From NCBI GenBank assembly GCA_003952965.2, contig CM025851.1:1323501-1387500 (forward strand): a stretch of 64,000 nucleotides of DNA, given 5' to 3'. A model generated the notes under the pieces. The model was not told the DNA's origin, ran no database searches, and saw nothing but the letters and a program-made list of their open reading frames with translations. This DNA comes from Morella rubra. Its lineage: Eukaryota > Streptophyta > Magnoliopsida > Fagales > Myricaceae. Position numbers and translations under genes: made by a program. How positions within the stretch are numbered: position 1 is the stretch's first letter; the number at the start of each line of letters is the position of its first letter. Positions 34,352 through 47,250 of the stretch are shown one piece after another.

Positions 34352-37229
34352 ATGGCGGCAAGCGAGCACACAGTGTTGCAGTTCACACCATCGTCGGCGA
34401 GCCTTTCCGCGAGGGTTCACCCTCTGGTCGTTTTCAACATCTGCGACTGTTATGTGAGACGCCCTGACCAAGCCGAGCGCGTCATCGGTACTCTCCTCGG
34501 CTCGATCTCATCCGACGGCACCGTTGAAATCCGCAATTCTTATGCGGTTCCTCACAACGAGTCCTCCGATCAGGTCGTCCTCGCTTCCTATCGAACATAC
34601 ACCAAGTTTCGAGTTATTAAAGAAGTAGAAAGGGAATTATGATAAAAATGATTAGACGCTAGTTTTCATTACTAGGTATTGGAGTTGGCATGTAAAATGC
34701 GGTTTGTCGTGTTTTTGTGATGTAGGAATTTTAGAAAATGTGATTTTAGTGCCCTTTCGAATATGATATAGGATTTATCATTTTGTTTGTCTGTGGAATT
34801 AATTGAAAAAAGCACGATTTCAGGTCTTTGACACTTACTCGTAACGCTACCACCTCATTGACTAAATTCATATTTTCTCATTATTTTTTTTCCCTCTTGG
34901 TTTATTGGAGTTACAGGTTGCTTTGGATATTGAGTATCATCACAATATGTTAGTATCCCACCAAAAAGTTAATCCGAAGGAGGTCATTGTTGGATGGTAA
35001 AACTTCCTTAACTTTTTTAATGTTTAGCTATTGGTGCTCCTATAGGCAAGGCATTCCCACATAACTTGTTCTAGTGATATGCCTTTGTGCAAGGGCTTTC
35101 AAATTATCAATTTTATCCAATAGATCAGCAGTGCATGCGCTAGATGATGTGCGCTGTAATCTTTACACTTCTCACAAGTGATTTTTTTTTTCTAAACAAC
35201 AAAAACAGTAGTCTCGGGGGCTGGGTGTAGTAGAAAGATTTGAGACAAACGAAGGGACTCATTGTGGGACAACAATTTATCGAAAAAGAAAAAGAAATCC
35301 ATGTCTATGGCCTTTTTTAGTGTAGAAAGAGAGAGTTGTACACCCTCAAGCTTGTGAAACCCTCTCAGCATGAACTAATTGTAGCTTCCCAGTCTCATGA
35401 CCTGAAGACCTTACATTCATGGTATTGTAGAAATTATCAAGGATTGACTATTTCTTGGCAGCTCATGGGACTGTTCTGTATCTTATGTCAAAGAAGTTCT
35501 ATATTTGCATGTGAATTGTGTCTCTTTAAACGTGCGCAGGTATTCAACTGGTCTCGGAGTTACTGGTGGTAGTGCACTGATCCATGAGTTTTATTCTAGA
35601 GAAGTTCCCAACCCTGTTCATTTGACTGTTGATACCGGATTCCGGAATGGACAGGGCATAATAAAAGCTTATGTTTCATTCAATTTGTCTCTTGGAGACC
35701 GTCAACTTGCTGCACAGTTTCAGGAAATTCCTCTTGATCTTCGTATGATTGAAGCTGAAAGAGTTGGATGTAAGAATTTACTTAAAATTCATCATTACTT
35801 TTAAAATTGTTATTAACTCACATACTTAACATGACATGGACATGTGCTGGGGAAATCTTCTTTTGTCGATGAAAGAAAATCTATTTTTCTCAGTTAAAAG
35901 GCATAACTCTGACAGGAATTGTAGGCCTTCGAAAAAAATGATGGGATCAAGGTGAATTTCACGGTCTTGTCAGTCGTCAAAGTCAAGCAATGCGGCATGT
36001 ATTTATAGTCCTAGCATATTGTTAATAGTGGACATGTTGTGAGCAAATTTCTCAAATACTTGGCTTATGGATTTTGAAAATAGATCGAGTTTGGAGGGCT
36101 GAATACCTTACAGTAGCAGGAAATGAATTTTTCCAGCACTTCATAGTAGTTTACCATATGTTTCTCCTTGTCTGAGAGAGAAGTTAATCTTTGATCTTGA
36201 TATGATTCATTTATCAAATCAACTTCTTGGCGAGAACAATTTACTCTGTCATTGTTAATTTATCATTTCAATGCATAAGAAATCCGTTCAGGCTGTCATT
36301 GAACCGCAACATTGTCAGAAAAAGAGGCGCTTTTAATTTTGTAACTTTTTAAATTTGTGCGGCATTCAATATGGCCTTGGTCCTAAAAATACTTGTCCAA
36401 CTCCTCCACCCTGTGTTTTTGCACGTTGTGCTGCACTTTCTGTCAGAACTAGTCCTGGTTACATGTCTTAGCTGTTTCTTACAATATGCTGGTTCAATCC
36501 AAAGATTTCTATTGAATCGAATCTGTGATTGATTGGAATGTCATCTCGATGTAGTCTAATAGAACCTTATTTACTGATGGCAGTTGATATTCTGAAGACA
36601 ACAATGGTTGACAAACTCCCAAATGATTTAGAAGGGATGGAAGCTTCAATGGAAAGGCTGTTAGCTCTAATTGATGATGTCTACAAATACGTTGACAATG
36701 TTGTGGTAAGGTAGCAATATCTTATCAATTGGTTCTTGCCAAACTTTTGTTTGAAGTATAATTATTTTTCTTCTCAGGAAGGGCGTGTTGCACCAGATAA
36801 CAGCATAGGAAGATTTATATCAGAGTGTGTGTCATCCCTTCCTAAGCTGGGACCAGCAGCATTTGATAAGCTTGTAAATAACAGCCTACAGGTAACAAAA
36901 TGTTTTGGAGTTATTAGATTGGAAAAGTCACAATCGAAGTCTAGGACTAACCGAACATCCAACAGCTTGTTCCTATGAGCACTAAGTAACCAGATTTTGA
37001 TCCATTCAATGGATGTTCCCATAGGTGTTTGATTCATACAATCACATCAAATTGCTAAAGTATCCGATATGTTTGTTTTTTGTTCATCAATGTGGCTGTT
37101 ATTCTGGTGGTAAATTTGTTCGTGTCATTTTCTGTACAGGACAACCTGCTCTTGCTCTATTTGTCGAGCATCACCAGGACGCAGCTTGTCTTAGCTGAAA
37201 AGTTGAATACGGCTGCCCAGATTCTGTAA
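34352..37229 (+). CDS. EIF3F: Translation initiation factor eIF3 subunit f, six exons
   Basis: eIF3f is one of two MPN-domain subunits of eIF3, the complex that loads mRNA and initiator tRNA on the 40S subunit. The exons are 34352-34573, 34917-34996, 35540-35769, 36584-36705, 36778-36891 and 37140-37229; all introns are GT-AG and the protein has 285 residues, as in other plants. The MPN domain covers about residues 20-150 (VHPLVVFNICDCYVRR, IVGWYSTGLGVTGG). It lacks the metal-binding His-x-His of active JAMM enzymes, as expected of this non-catalytic subunit. The C-terminal helices include LPNDLEGMEASMERLLALID and LLLLYLSSITRTQL. The start is the first ATG, context GAGAATGGCG. No damage is seen. 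Confidence 0.95.
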
Positions 37230-40200
37230 TACCATTCCTTTGAAGGAATCAAGGTGCCAAGGCAATCTATGGCCAACTTCGAGGAATGCTGACCTTTTTA
37301 TTGGGACTTTTGTAATATTTTGGCATGATTTTTGAATAGATAGGTAGGAAGAAGCAAATCAATTGTGCTCTAGAACCATGTTATATTTTGGAGTAAATTT
37401 TTGTGGTTGAGGTCAGTTACTAGAAGCATGCCCAAAATTTTGTTGGGATAGGCAAAATCTGCCAAAGAATGAAGAACTTTATTTATTTATTTATTTATTT
37501 CCTGTTTTACGAATTATATGTTTGTATGTCAAATTGAGACGCAGTTAATGGGCGACTGGTAAAGCTGGCCTGTGTTTTTTTTGGTGGTAAAAAACTAGAG
37601 TTTTTCCGACGGTAAGTGGTAGCTGTTGCTAGGAATTTGTTCTCTCATTGTAGCTGTTAGAGTGGAGAGTACTAGTATCGTCCAAATGGATTCACGTAAT
37701 AGATGGTGCATGCATTATTGCCTTGGCTACTTTGCAATTATTCATCCACGCTGATGTTGGGATCACGCCAATTTATTTTCAAGCATACAGAAAGTGCAGA
37801 GGGTAAGCAAAAAGGAAGGAGATTTTGTTATGTGCTCAACCATGTATACGATGACTTCTACAAAAGCTGCGTGAGGAGCATAAGAGGCACTGGCGCCCTG
37901 CATATCATGCCCTGTTTGCATAAAAATAGGAGTCACTGTGGAACGTTGCATGCACTCTGAATGTACCTCGGAACTGCATACCAGATTCCCAAAGTTCAGT
38001 GACAAAAAGCGCATTTTGCGCATCGGATCGATGCAAAACGGAATGTTAGGTCTACTAGATATGGTACCCAGTAGGCGCATCTTGGGCTCTCTTGGGCACT
38101 CACCTCTAGTGCAGTAGTTTTCTGGACTCGAACACTGCATGAACTGAAAGAAGTTTTGCATCTTCTGCCTACATGATGGAATGAACAAAAACAACCAATG
38201 TGATTCACAAACTCGTCACTGATGCTAACAAAAACCGTCTATGGAGGCCAATAGTGTTTTTTGAATGTCATAAAACGAAAAGAATACTGTCTTGATTTTA
38301 AATCCAACTATGTCAGGGCAGGAGGTTTCATTTCTATTTATAATACGAGCACTTCATGCTTTGACCATGCCTAGCTTGTCACACTGACTCTGAATGGGAG
38401 ACTGCCTACCATTGGGCCTTTAGAAATTTTTCCCCTGATCGTGCTGTCATGGGATGATTAGTTTAGTGCTTTTGCCTTTATTATGTCCGGATGGTGGAGG
38501 TGAGACAAGAGACAGACGTGGTGGAGACAAGAAAGTTTAAAAAGACCCAAAAATATGGGGCGGCCTAGATTTCACGCGTGCCCTATTTCTAGCCTTAGGC
38601 TTCTCGAATCTCACTGAATAACATTTTCCTCGTTCCTGTCTGAAAAACTGAACTACCTCTCTCCCTCCCTCCCTCCCTTCTCAGAACGTTGAGTTTGTAA
38701 AGTTGCAGTGAGATTATACGCGGACAACTGATAAGGACAGGAAAACACGACAGACAGTACTATTTTTCACCGATCTACCGCTTCGATATGCTCTCTTTGA
38801 GTCTTTGGAGTCTTGATCTTTCAAAAATAGAGCTATAAATTCTTCATCTGTAAATGGATAAAACTTTTGGAAACGATGCATGATTCAAACAAATGGTAAA
38901 CAAATAATGATTCGAACTTGAAACTTCTTTGATGATGTAGCACTACAAACAGAATAGACAAAGAGACTCGAGTATAATAACATAAGCAAAGCTTTACGGA
39001 TAATAAGGAAGTTCGCAAACAGATGCTCTGCTGTACAATTGGGTATACAGCCACCTGCATTACATGGAGGCTCGGTTTATTTTATTAAAAGAAGTCCTAG
39101 GAGTTAGATCATGGCAAACCGTAGTGCCAAGTACAAGCAGACAAATTTCACGCCCGTGAATAAGACACCCTCGGGAATTGGAGAATTGTGCGCAAAACTA
39201 TTTGCTGCTGCACTCTCTTTTCTGCAGTGTAAGTGCAACGAAGATTTTAAAACCCTTTCACCTAATTAAGGTTTATAGTATTGGGAGTACCGGTAATGTT
39301 GGAAGTATCCGGCCACTGGGCATTTTTTTATATTTTCTAAGGTACTAACTAATATTTTAGAGTATACATAGAAATAGATTCATAATACATCAATCTGATA
39401 TTTTTCCATAAAACAAATTACTCTTTAATTTCTCAGGTTCTTGTCGATTTTCGTAGTGATGTATCAAAATTTGCCAAAGTATATTAAAGAAGTTTCAATA
39501 AAATGCTATCAGTATAGCTTAGGCAATGAATGAGACAGAAGACAAAACTTACTAGTCTATATATGTTTTTTTTTTTTCCTGTGAGATAATTGAGAGATTG
39601 CTTGTTTTAAGAACAAGCGGTCCTTCGTAATGTCACAAGTTTCAGAATATTTAGCTTTCACATACACCATGCAAAGGGATCTGCAAGTATGATGATTTTG
39701 CAATCTCCAGGAGATAGCCGAGCCTCCTCCCCATACTGGATAACTTTATTCAAATTAGTCCTTAGTCAAGGGACAAGGTCGAAATAGAATATACTTGCCA
39801 CTTACAACGAGATCACTCACCTAGTTATCTATAATCAAATGAGGGTTATCTTTTTAGGTTCCCCAAAAAATTTTCAACAAAAAAAAGAAGTTGCCCGAGT
39901 TTGGGACCAAAAGATGAAGCAACCAGATGACTTAAAAAGGGGCACGTAGTTGCCTAAGACAGGAGCCACATGACATGAGAAAAGCCAAGTTGCTCCCCTT
40001 TTGGCTGGTCATGAGTTGTCTCTCCCAAATCTCTATTTGTGGTGGCTTTGTTGTCCAGTAGTTTATGTTCACACACCCTTAAAAGGAGGTTAACCCACCA
40101 GTTGCTGACTGAACTATACTACGGTGAGCCAAACGGAGTATCTGTGTCAGACTGTTGCGATCACAACCGTCCAACCCAAATCAGACAATGTCTAACTTTG

Positions 40201-40753
40201 ACTTGCACTCGCTTCAATCTCCTTAGGTCCAACACCTACTCAGGATATTATATGAAATTTGAAATATTAATGTATGTGATTTTTAGGAGGCACCCACTTG
40301 TTTAAGAATAGAGCTTGGATTACTCAGATGTCCCATGAACAAAAATTTATATACATATATATAAGAAATCATAAATAATATATGGAAGCAAGTGCGTACT
40401 TTACTGAAAAACACAAAGAACCCTATCTATCTATGTACATGAACTCAAGGAATTCAGAGGGATTTTAGAGGACCAAAATAGTTTAATGATAACTCGTGAT
40501 ACTTTCATCTTGTCTGCTCGCAGACCGAAACGTTCAACAGTGGCAGCTTTTACGCTTGTCTCTCTATTTCTATCTCCCCGCACAAAAAACGGGGAAAAAC
40601 ACACCGATCAAATCCGCAGAACTCAATCCCAGACTCCCTAAAATCAAAGCCAACTGAAATAAACAAATGGGAAATCTGCTATTCTTCGATATATTATTTT
40701 GCGAAAAAAAAAAAGGGAAAAGAAGTTGCAAATAAACTATTCATTTAACGTAT
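37230..40753. other. eIF3f 3' flank and intergenic stretch before WOX5
   Basis: About 3.5 kb with no recognisable gene. It has an ATTT microsatellite near 37483-37500 and several T-rich tracts. The right part must include the WOX gene promoter. I see no bounded transposon. Confidence 0.45.
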
Positions 40754-40760
40754 TATATAT
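40754..40760 (+). promoter_or_regulatory. TATA box of the WOX gene
   Basis: TATATAT lies 88-94 nt before the WOX start codon, followed by a TCAGAGT-rich leader. Confidence 0.5.
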
Positions 40761-40847
40761 GCACACGAGCTCTCATCTTTTGAGTTCAGAAGCTCAGAGT
40801 GAAAGTTCAGAGTCTCAGAAGCGCTCAAAGGCATTTGAAGCTGAGAT

Positions 40848-41538
40848 ATGGATGAGGCAATGTCAGCCTTTTGCGTTAAAGCAGGAAGTGTTCGTGGCGG
40901 TGGTGGTAACGGAAGCACTGGAACTAAGTGTGGGCGCTGGAATCCGACCACCGAACAGGTCAAAGTTCTGACTGAACTGTTCAGGTCCGGACTTCGAACG
41001 CCGAGCACTGATCAAATTCAGAAGATCTCAACTCAGCTTAGCTTTTATGGAAAAATCGAGAGTAAGAACGTTTTTTACTGGTTTCAGAACCATAAAGCTA
41101 GGGAAAGACAGAAGCGCCGTAGAGTATCCATTGATGAAAAGGATTTGTTTCATCAGGAGGAGAAGATTTCGCCTGCAAAACGTACGTTTAAGGATCTAAG
41201 AATAATATACTCGGCCTCTCTTGATTCGAGCAATCGCTCTTTTAAGCTAGGTTTTCATTCATCTTACTAATATGAACTAGGAAACACTAACTTTTATATC
41301 GGTTTTTACTCATTTCTTCGTGCGGTCTTTCACAGATTTTGCGGAGTTGAATCGGGCTTCAGATCCTGAAAGAGTGATTGAGACCCTCCAACTGTTCCCA
41401 ATAAATTCATTTGGTCACGATTCCGATCAGAAGCTGAGACTGCATGTAAATGAGTTCAGGGAGAGTGCAGAATTTTTTTACAATATTGGGACAGAAATGG
41501 AGCACCCACGATTGGATCTACGTTTAAGCTTTCTGTAA
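40848..41538 (+). CDS. WOX5: WUSCHEL-related homeobox protein, WOX5/WOX7 type, two exons
   Basis: WOX5 is a nuclear transcription factor expressed in the root quiescent centre, where it keeps neighbouring stem cells undifferentiated. The exons are 40848-41181 and 41336-41538; the join restores a His codon and gives 178 residues, close to Arabidopsis WOX5. The atypical WOX homeodomain spans about residues 29-93, with [20 protein letters not shown] as the recognition helix region. The WUS box is TLQLFPI (128-134). The C-terminus [13 protein letters not shown] holds the EAR-type repression motif (LDLRLSFL). All three motifs together fit WOX5/7 better than WUS or WOX4. The RPN8 gene follows 2 kb downstream on the same strand, the same neighbour as in Arabidopsis. 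Confidence 0.92.
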
Positions 41539-43563
41539 AACGCGCTGCCAATGTTGGGGGTTGGGGGGGTGGAAAGGAAGAAAAATGTTCTCGTGAAGTT
41601 ATTGCTATATTCGAAGAATTTAGGGTTGGCGAAAGGGGAAAGAGATGGATATAAGTTGAAAAGTTTTTAACTGAAATATTTACGTAGTGATAATTTCTTC
41701 TCTTTTAATTAGCAAAATGCTTCGACATTCTCCTCTGCATCCTCGTAGACATTGTTTATGTCTCTCTGTGTTTACTCTGTTGGATTCTCTTACGCTCGGA
41801 AACTGGAACTCGCTTCCTCTATCGAGCAAAGTCTTCTTGGGATGCATAAACATACTGGTACAAATGGGTCATACCGTGCGTTCATTTTCCACTGAATTTT
41901 AAGTTTTACGTACCAACTACTACGCAACTACCAACAGTTCGTCAAGAAAGAGATCAACGTCGACTTGAAGGCTGAGATCTGACTGACGTCTGAGCTCTCC
42001 TCGTTTCCTTTCGTTCATCCTCTCCTTCATTGGCTCCATCATGTACGAAATCATGATCTGGATGAGAAGTTGCTTGCCAGTATCATTGCCGGATCAAATT
42101 TTTCTCTGGGTCTCGCAAACGAGATTTCTCGGCATTATTGTTTGCTCTTTTTTCGAAAACTTTTATTTTATTTTTCTTGCATTAATTGACCATTTTACAT
42201 GGTTCAATGATGCCTCTCTTTCCCCTCATTTGGACTCCGTTTCACAATAAGATCTGTCTGAATGACTGAATCCCTTGTAAGTCCGACATGGATATATAAT
42301 GTCATTCATGCAAAAACCTTTTTGCATGAACGTTGGGTGCGCTTCAAAATCCAAAACGGTGCCCTGGTTTCTGTTTGGCAGGTGCAAGCTGAAACAGTGC
42401 CCGTTGGGTATAAGATGAAAAGATCAGAGAATATGGCGTCGGAATTTGCGGAAATCTAGGGATGAAACATTGGAAATGGCTGGCCATGGAGGGCCTACCA
42501 GTTTTTGGCTTTTGCACCCACTAGTCGCAACCTAACTTGTAAGGTCACTTTTTTTTTTCTTTTACTAAGTAAAATTTTTATTGCAAACTCGGATATGCTT
42601 GGGATAATAGGTCACGTTAGTTTGCTCAAAATATTCACCATTTTTTTGCTACACAGCAAAACAATGCACCGTCCAGCATCTAAAATCTTGAACAATCTAA
42701 CACAAAGCATGCAAACATCTTTTTCACCAAAACTCAAACTATTTTTTCACATAAATTCTAATATTTTTTTTAAAAAATTATTAAATATTCTCTGTACATA
42801 CTTTTTCTTCAAATTCTAATTTTTTTAATTAAAAATTCTATCAAATTATCTCTCTACACCTCTTTACAATCAAATATCTTTAAAACTTTGACTAACTTTT
42901 TACAAACACTAATAAAACTCCAATCTACCTAAATAATCCCACCATCCATCAAATTTCTGCAAATTTTGAAGATTTTTTTGCGACCCAACATCACCTTGTA
43001 GAAAAAATATGGAGCTAGGAGGCAGCTAGATTGCTTTGATTTGTCAATCCCAAGCCATGATCTGCAATTTATCAAATCTCAGGCAAAGGCTATTTTTCAA
43101 AAATCAAAACACCAAAAGAATTAAGAAAAAATTTGAGTGAGCTGGGCTTGTGTTTTCAATATTCGGGTTTCCACCTGGCAGGCCTATGTATAATTTTATT
43201 TTTATTTTTGGGTAAATAACTAGATAGATTCCCCTCATGCTGACCCAAGCTCTCCTTTTTATGGGCGGTCACTGATGTTCCTGGGCAAGATACATGACAT
43301 GAAACAGAATCACATAGGCAGTCCAGCCTATACTGAAGCAGTAAGGTTCACCCGGGCCTTGTTTTTGATATTAGGGGCTCCACGGGCCAGCCCAAGTAGT
43401 AGGCCCTACCTGTGAACCCATCAGACTTATTATGTTCAAAATCTCCACACAGAGAGAGAGAGAGAGAGAGAGAGCAACTGCGAAGAACGAGCAAAGGGTA
43501 TATACATTGCTGCGGGGGTTTCCTGGCGAAGAAGCAAGCGGTGAAATTTGAAATCGAACCGTA
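41539..43563. other. Intergenic stretch between WOX5 and RPN8
   Basis: No gene is seen. The stretch 42690-42900 is AT-rich with ACAATCAAATA-type motifs like the MITE ends at 4239-4436, but its limits are unclear. A GA microsatellite (43451-43474) lies 90 nt before the RPN8 start and is probably in its leader. Confidence 0.45.
43451..43474 (+). repeat. (AG)12 microsatellite in the RPN8 leader
   Basis: An uninterrupted AG run 90 nt before the RPN8 start codon. GA-rich tracts are frequent in plant 5' UTRs and promoters. Confidence 0.85.
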
Positions 43564-46447
43564 ATGGATGTGGTAAAGACGCAGCAAATAGCGGCCAGAC
43601 AGATAGAGAAGGTAATAGTACATCCTCTGGTCCTGCTCAGCATCGTCGACAACTACAACAGGGTTGCCAAGGACACTCGCAAACGCGTCGTTGGGGTTTT
43701 GCTCGGTTCCACCTTCAAAGGCACCGTCGACGTCACCAACAGCTATGCAGGCAGGTCCCTGTGTTCTCTGCTTCTTTCTCAATTTCTTGGTTACCTTTGG
43801 ATCTAAAAATGTCTCTGAGTACAGATGGTGTTTTTGTCTTTAATATTAATTAAAAGAATGACAATGGATACTGCTGGTTAGGTCGTTTTCATTGCTAATA
43901 CTTGTTGCTAATATAAACTTGGAATCTTTAATATTTACAGTTCCCTTTGAAGAAGACGAGAAGGACCCAAGCATCTGGTTTCTTGACCACAACTACCATG
44001 AATCAATGTTCTCCATGTTCAAGAGAATAAATGGTATATTTGAATTGACTCTAATAGGAATTTAGGGTCCCATTACTCAAATATCTTGTAGTGATTCTAA
44101 GTATGATTTTTAAGTTTGTCCTTTTTTTTCACCATTTTTTTACAGCCAAGGAGCATGTTGTTGGGTGGTATAGCACTGGTCCAAAGCTGCGCGAAAATGA
44201 CTTGGATATTCACGGATTGTTTAATGAGTAAGATAACTGAACTGAGATTCTTTGGGTGATCTTTATGCCCCAACTATCTTTGTTGTGCATTATCATTTGA
44301 TCTTCATGGAAGGTCGTCGAATTGCAAGTTATCGACCTTCCTTTTGGATTTGTGGTCATCCTGGTGGTAGTTCACTTGTGCAAAAATAAGTTTATTAGAA
44401 CTGCTACAAAATTGGTGTTATCTACATAGGTTGGTAATTGTAGCGTTTCTATCATGGCAAAACAAGTGTCCGTGCCCTATTTTTGCTCTTATAGTTCCTA
44501 TGTAGCATCTGTATCTTTGAAAATGAGCTTCTATCTTCCCATTTTCCCTGTAAATTATTTCCTTTACTTTTGTTCCGCCTCTTTTTAGTATTAATCATTT
44601 TTTTGTAATGCAGCTATGTTCCAAATCCTGTCCTGGTCATAATTGATGTGCAACCTAAGGAACTTGGAATACCCACAAAAGCCTACTATGCAGTTGAAGA
44701 AGTTAAAGAGGCACGCGATTTTTCTTTATATAAGCACAAATTTTTTGTCATTCTTGTCATATTCAGCTGCTAATAACTACTGTTCTAGTATATTCGTTAC
44801 GTTCAGTGGCTAAAGCTAATTTTGTTTACAGAACGCCACACAGAAAAGCCAACAGGTATTTGTGCATGTGTTATCAGAAATTGCGGCCCATGAAGTTGAG
44901 GAAATTGGTATTCTCACTGGAGCTTCACTTAAAAGTCATTGCCTTTATTTCTTCAGTGTAAAATGGAAGCATAAATATACATTCTTGTAGCAACTGGATG
45001 CATAATATAATTTTGATTTACCTTCTTCCTTTGCTAATTGCCCCTCATAGGTGTGGAACACTTGCTTAGGGATGTGAAAGACACAACCATTAGCACCCTT
45101 GCAACAGAGGTTCTGTTTTGACACTCTCTATCTCTGTTTTGAATGTGTACATTCACTGTGCATTTTTTCTGTTTGTTCCATCGTACAATTCCTGTTCTAT
45201 TTTCCTTGATCCCTGCACATGCCCCCTGTGAGGGGGGGAGGAGGAGACAAAGTCTAAGCTGCTCTGGCTTTGTGCAGGTGACTGGAAAACTGGCAGCACT
45301 GAAGGGGTTGGATGCCCGGCTTAAAGAGATACGGAATTATCTTGATCTTGTTATTGAGGAAAAGATCCCGTTGAACCACGAGATTCTTTACCATTTACAG
45401 GTTCATTTCTAGTCACTGGTCTGATGAACACCAGATCAACTTACTTGTTTGTTCAACGTTTACGTCTACATAGTATTTGTGTATATTAAGAATTACAAAC
45501 ATAGATGAACCAGATGGCCTCCTCCTCCTTTGTAAATACAAGATGGCGGGGGAAGTCATGGTGTAATTTTCCACGTTATTCTAAGGGGGGGGGAGAGAGA
45601 GAGAGAGATGGGGGGCGGGGGGATATTTTGCATTTAGAGGTTATTATTTCCGTAGGATTAAACTATCTCTACTGTTCATTTGGGGGTACAACTACTACAT
45701 GACTATCGTGAAATGCGAGACACCCCTATGTTCTTCTTCCCAGAATTTATCTGTGTTCTCGTTAGCCCACATCTGTTGATTTTTGTTCTTGAACATATTG
45801 CTTTTGACAAACTATGAATCTGTGGATTCGTAATATTGAGTTATATGCTTTTCTCAGGAAATTTCACATGTGAAACCATTTTTTACCATATATATATATA
45901 TATATATATTTTAATAACTGTTGCAGTAACTTGTGTCAGTGTCTTTTCGAAATTGTCGTAGGATGTGTTCAATCTGCTGCCAAATCTCAATGTGGCCGAG
46001 TTAGTCAAGGGTTTTTCAGGTTAGCTTTGATATCATTTTTTCTTTTATGGAATGTTTGGGTTTTTCATTTGTATGCTGCTGTTCATAGATCGTTGATTCA
46101 TACCTTTAATGTGCAGTGAAAACGAATGATATGATGTTAGTGATTTATCTTTCTTCCCTTATCCGAAGTGTTATTGCTCTTCACAACTTGATAAACAACA
46201 AGGTGAGAGACACTTCCTGAGCCTTGATTCCAATCTTTGAGGTTAATATTATGTAATTGAAGAGTTGATCTTGCAAGTAGTCATAAGGTTTAGATCTAAG
46301 TGGGTGAATCCTACATAATTTAAACAGTAACTTGAACCATGCCCTGGTAACTTCAAATTTCGTATGATTTTGCAGATCCTCAATAAAGAACATGAGAAAG
46401 CGGAAGACTCAAAGCCAGTTGCCATACCAGCTACAGCTGGAAGCTAA
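43564..46447 (+). CDS. RPN8: 26S proteasome lid subunit RPN8 (PSMD7), ten exons
   Basis: RPN8 is the inactive MPN partner of the deubiquitinase RPN11 in the proteasome lid. The exons are 43564-43750, 43941-44033, 44146-44227, 44614-44710, 44832-44907, 45051-45109, 45278-45400, 45962-46019, 46117-46202 and 46376-46447, encoding 310 residues, the family length. The MPN domain covers about residues 15-145 ([36 protein letters not shown]) and lacks the HxH metal site, as normal for RPN8. The C-terminal helical part includes [20 protein letters not shown] and [15 protein letters not shown]. Introns 1 and 4 begin with GC instead of GT (GCAG|GCAGGT and AGAG|GCACGC). The conserved protein and the overall frame require these sites. 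Whether they are spliced well cannot be seen from DNA. Confidence 0.94.
45888..45909. repeat. (TA)n microsatellite in RPN8 intron 7
   Basis: About eleven TA units lie some 50 nt before the exon 8 splice site. The same intron has a G-rich tract near 45586-45621. Confidence 0.85.
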
Positions 46448-47250
46448 ATAGGATGATCTCATGAGGCTCGGATTTTCTGAGGGGCCTCATCCTTCTTTTC
46501 TGAGTTTTGAATTTATTCTCAGATCTCAGTCTAGGTGTATTCTGCAGCCGCCTGAGGTTATATGTTTAACATATATCAATTTTGGTGGTTCCTTGGGATT
46601 TGTTACCCTGCTGATGATCCTCTTTCTTTAGCCCTTTACGTTAGTCTAAATTTCCAGGTTGATCACGAGTACTGCTTCTGTGCCACATTATTCCATTTGT
46701 CTCGTAGCCTTATCAAGTGTTGAGGAAGTTTAATTTTCGCCATCAAGAAATATCCAATTTACGCAAACGTTGCGCAGAAGTCTGGAACGGAAGCAAATGG
46801 AACTTGCATCCTTTGCAACGCCATCTTTTTGTCCATCCCTTGAAAATCCTGCAAAAGGAGGTTGGTACTTCGGGGATTCCAACTTGGGCACGTCTCGAGT
46901 ATGATGTCCCGAGTATAATGCTTGGGCTTAATAGCGGGCTTGTACAGCTCTTTTAAGGCGGTTTCCTCGGAATATATCTCTAAACATGAGGTTTAGCTGT
47001 GTAGTTGCAGAAAATCGCAAGAATTCATCCCCATAAAGAATGAAACGCATCGTTGACGCACTTTCTCAAGGCAAACAGAACAGCGAACGCTCCTACGTTA
47101 ATTGAAACTATCGTCAATCAGGGCTAAACATGTGGATCAAAGAAGAGCAAGATATCTCTGGTACGACAAAATAGAACATATTTTGACAAATGAATTCTTG
47201 TTACAAAAGTTAGGACCCAGAAGAACTGCCTCTGATACGATTATTTTCAG
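46448..47250. other. Converging 3' flanks of RPN8 and the FAS1 gene
   Basis: The two genes face each other. The stretch should hold both 3' UTRs and shows no other gene. Confidence 0.5.
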
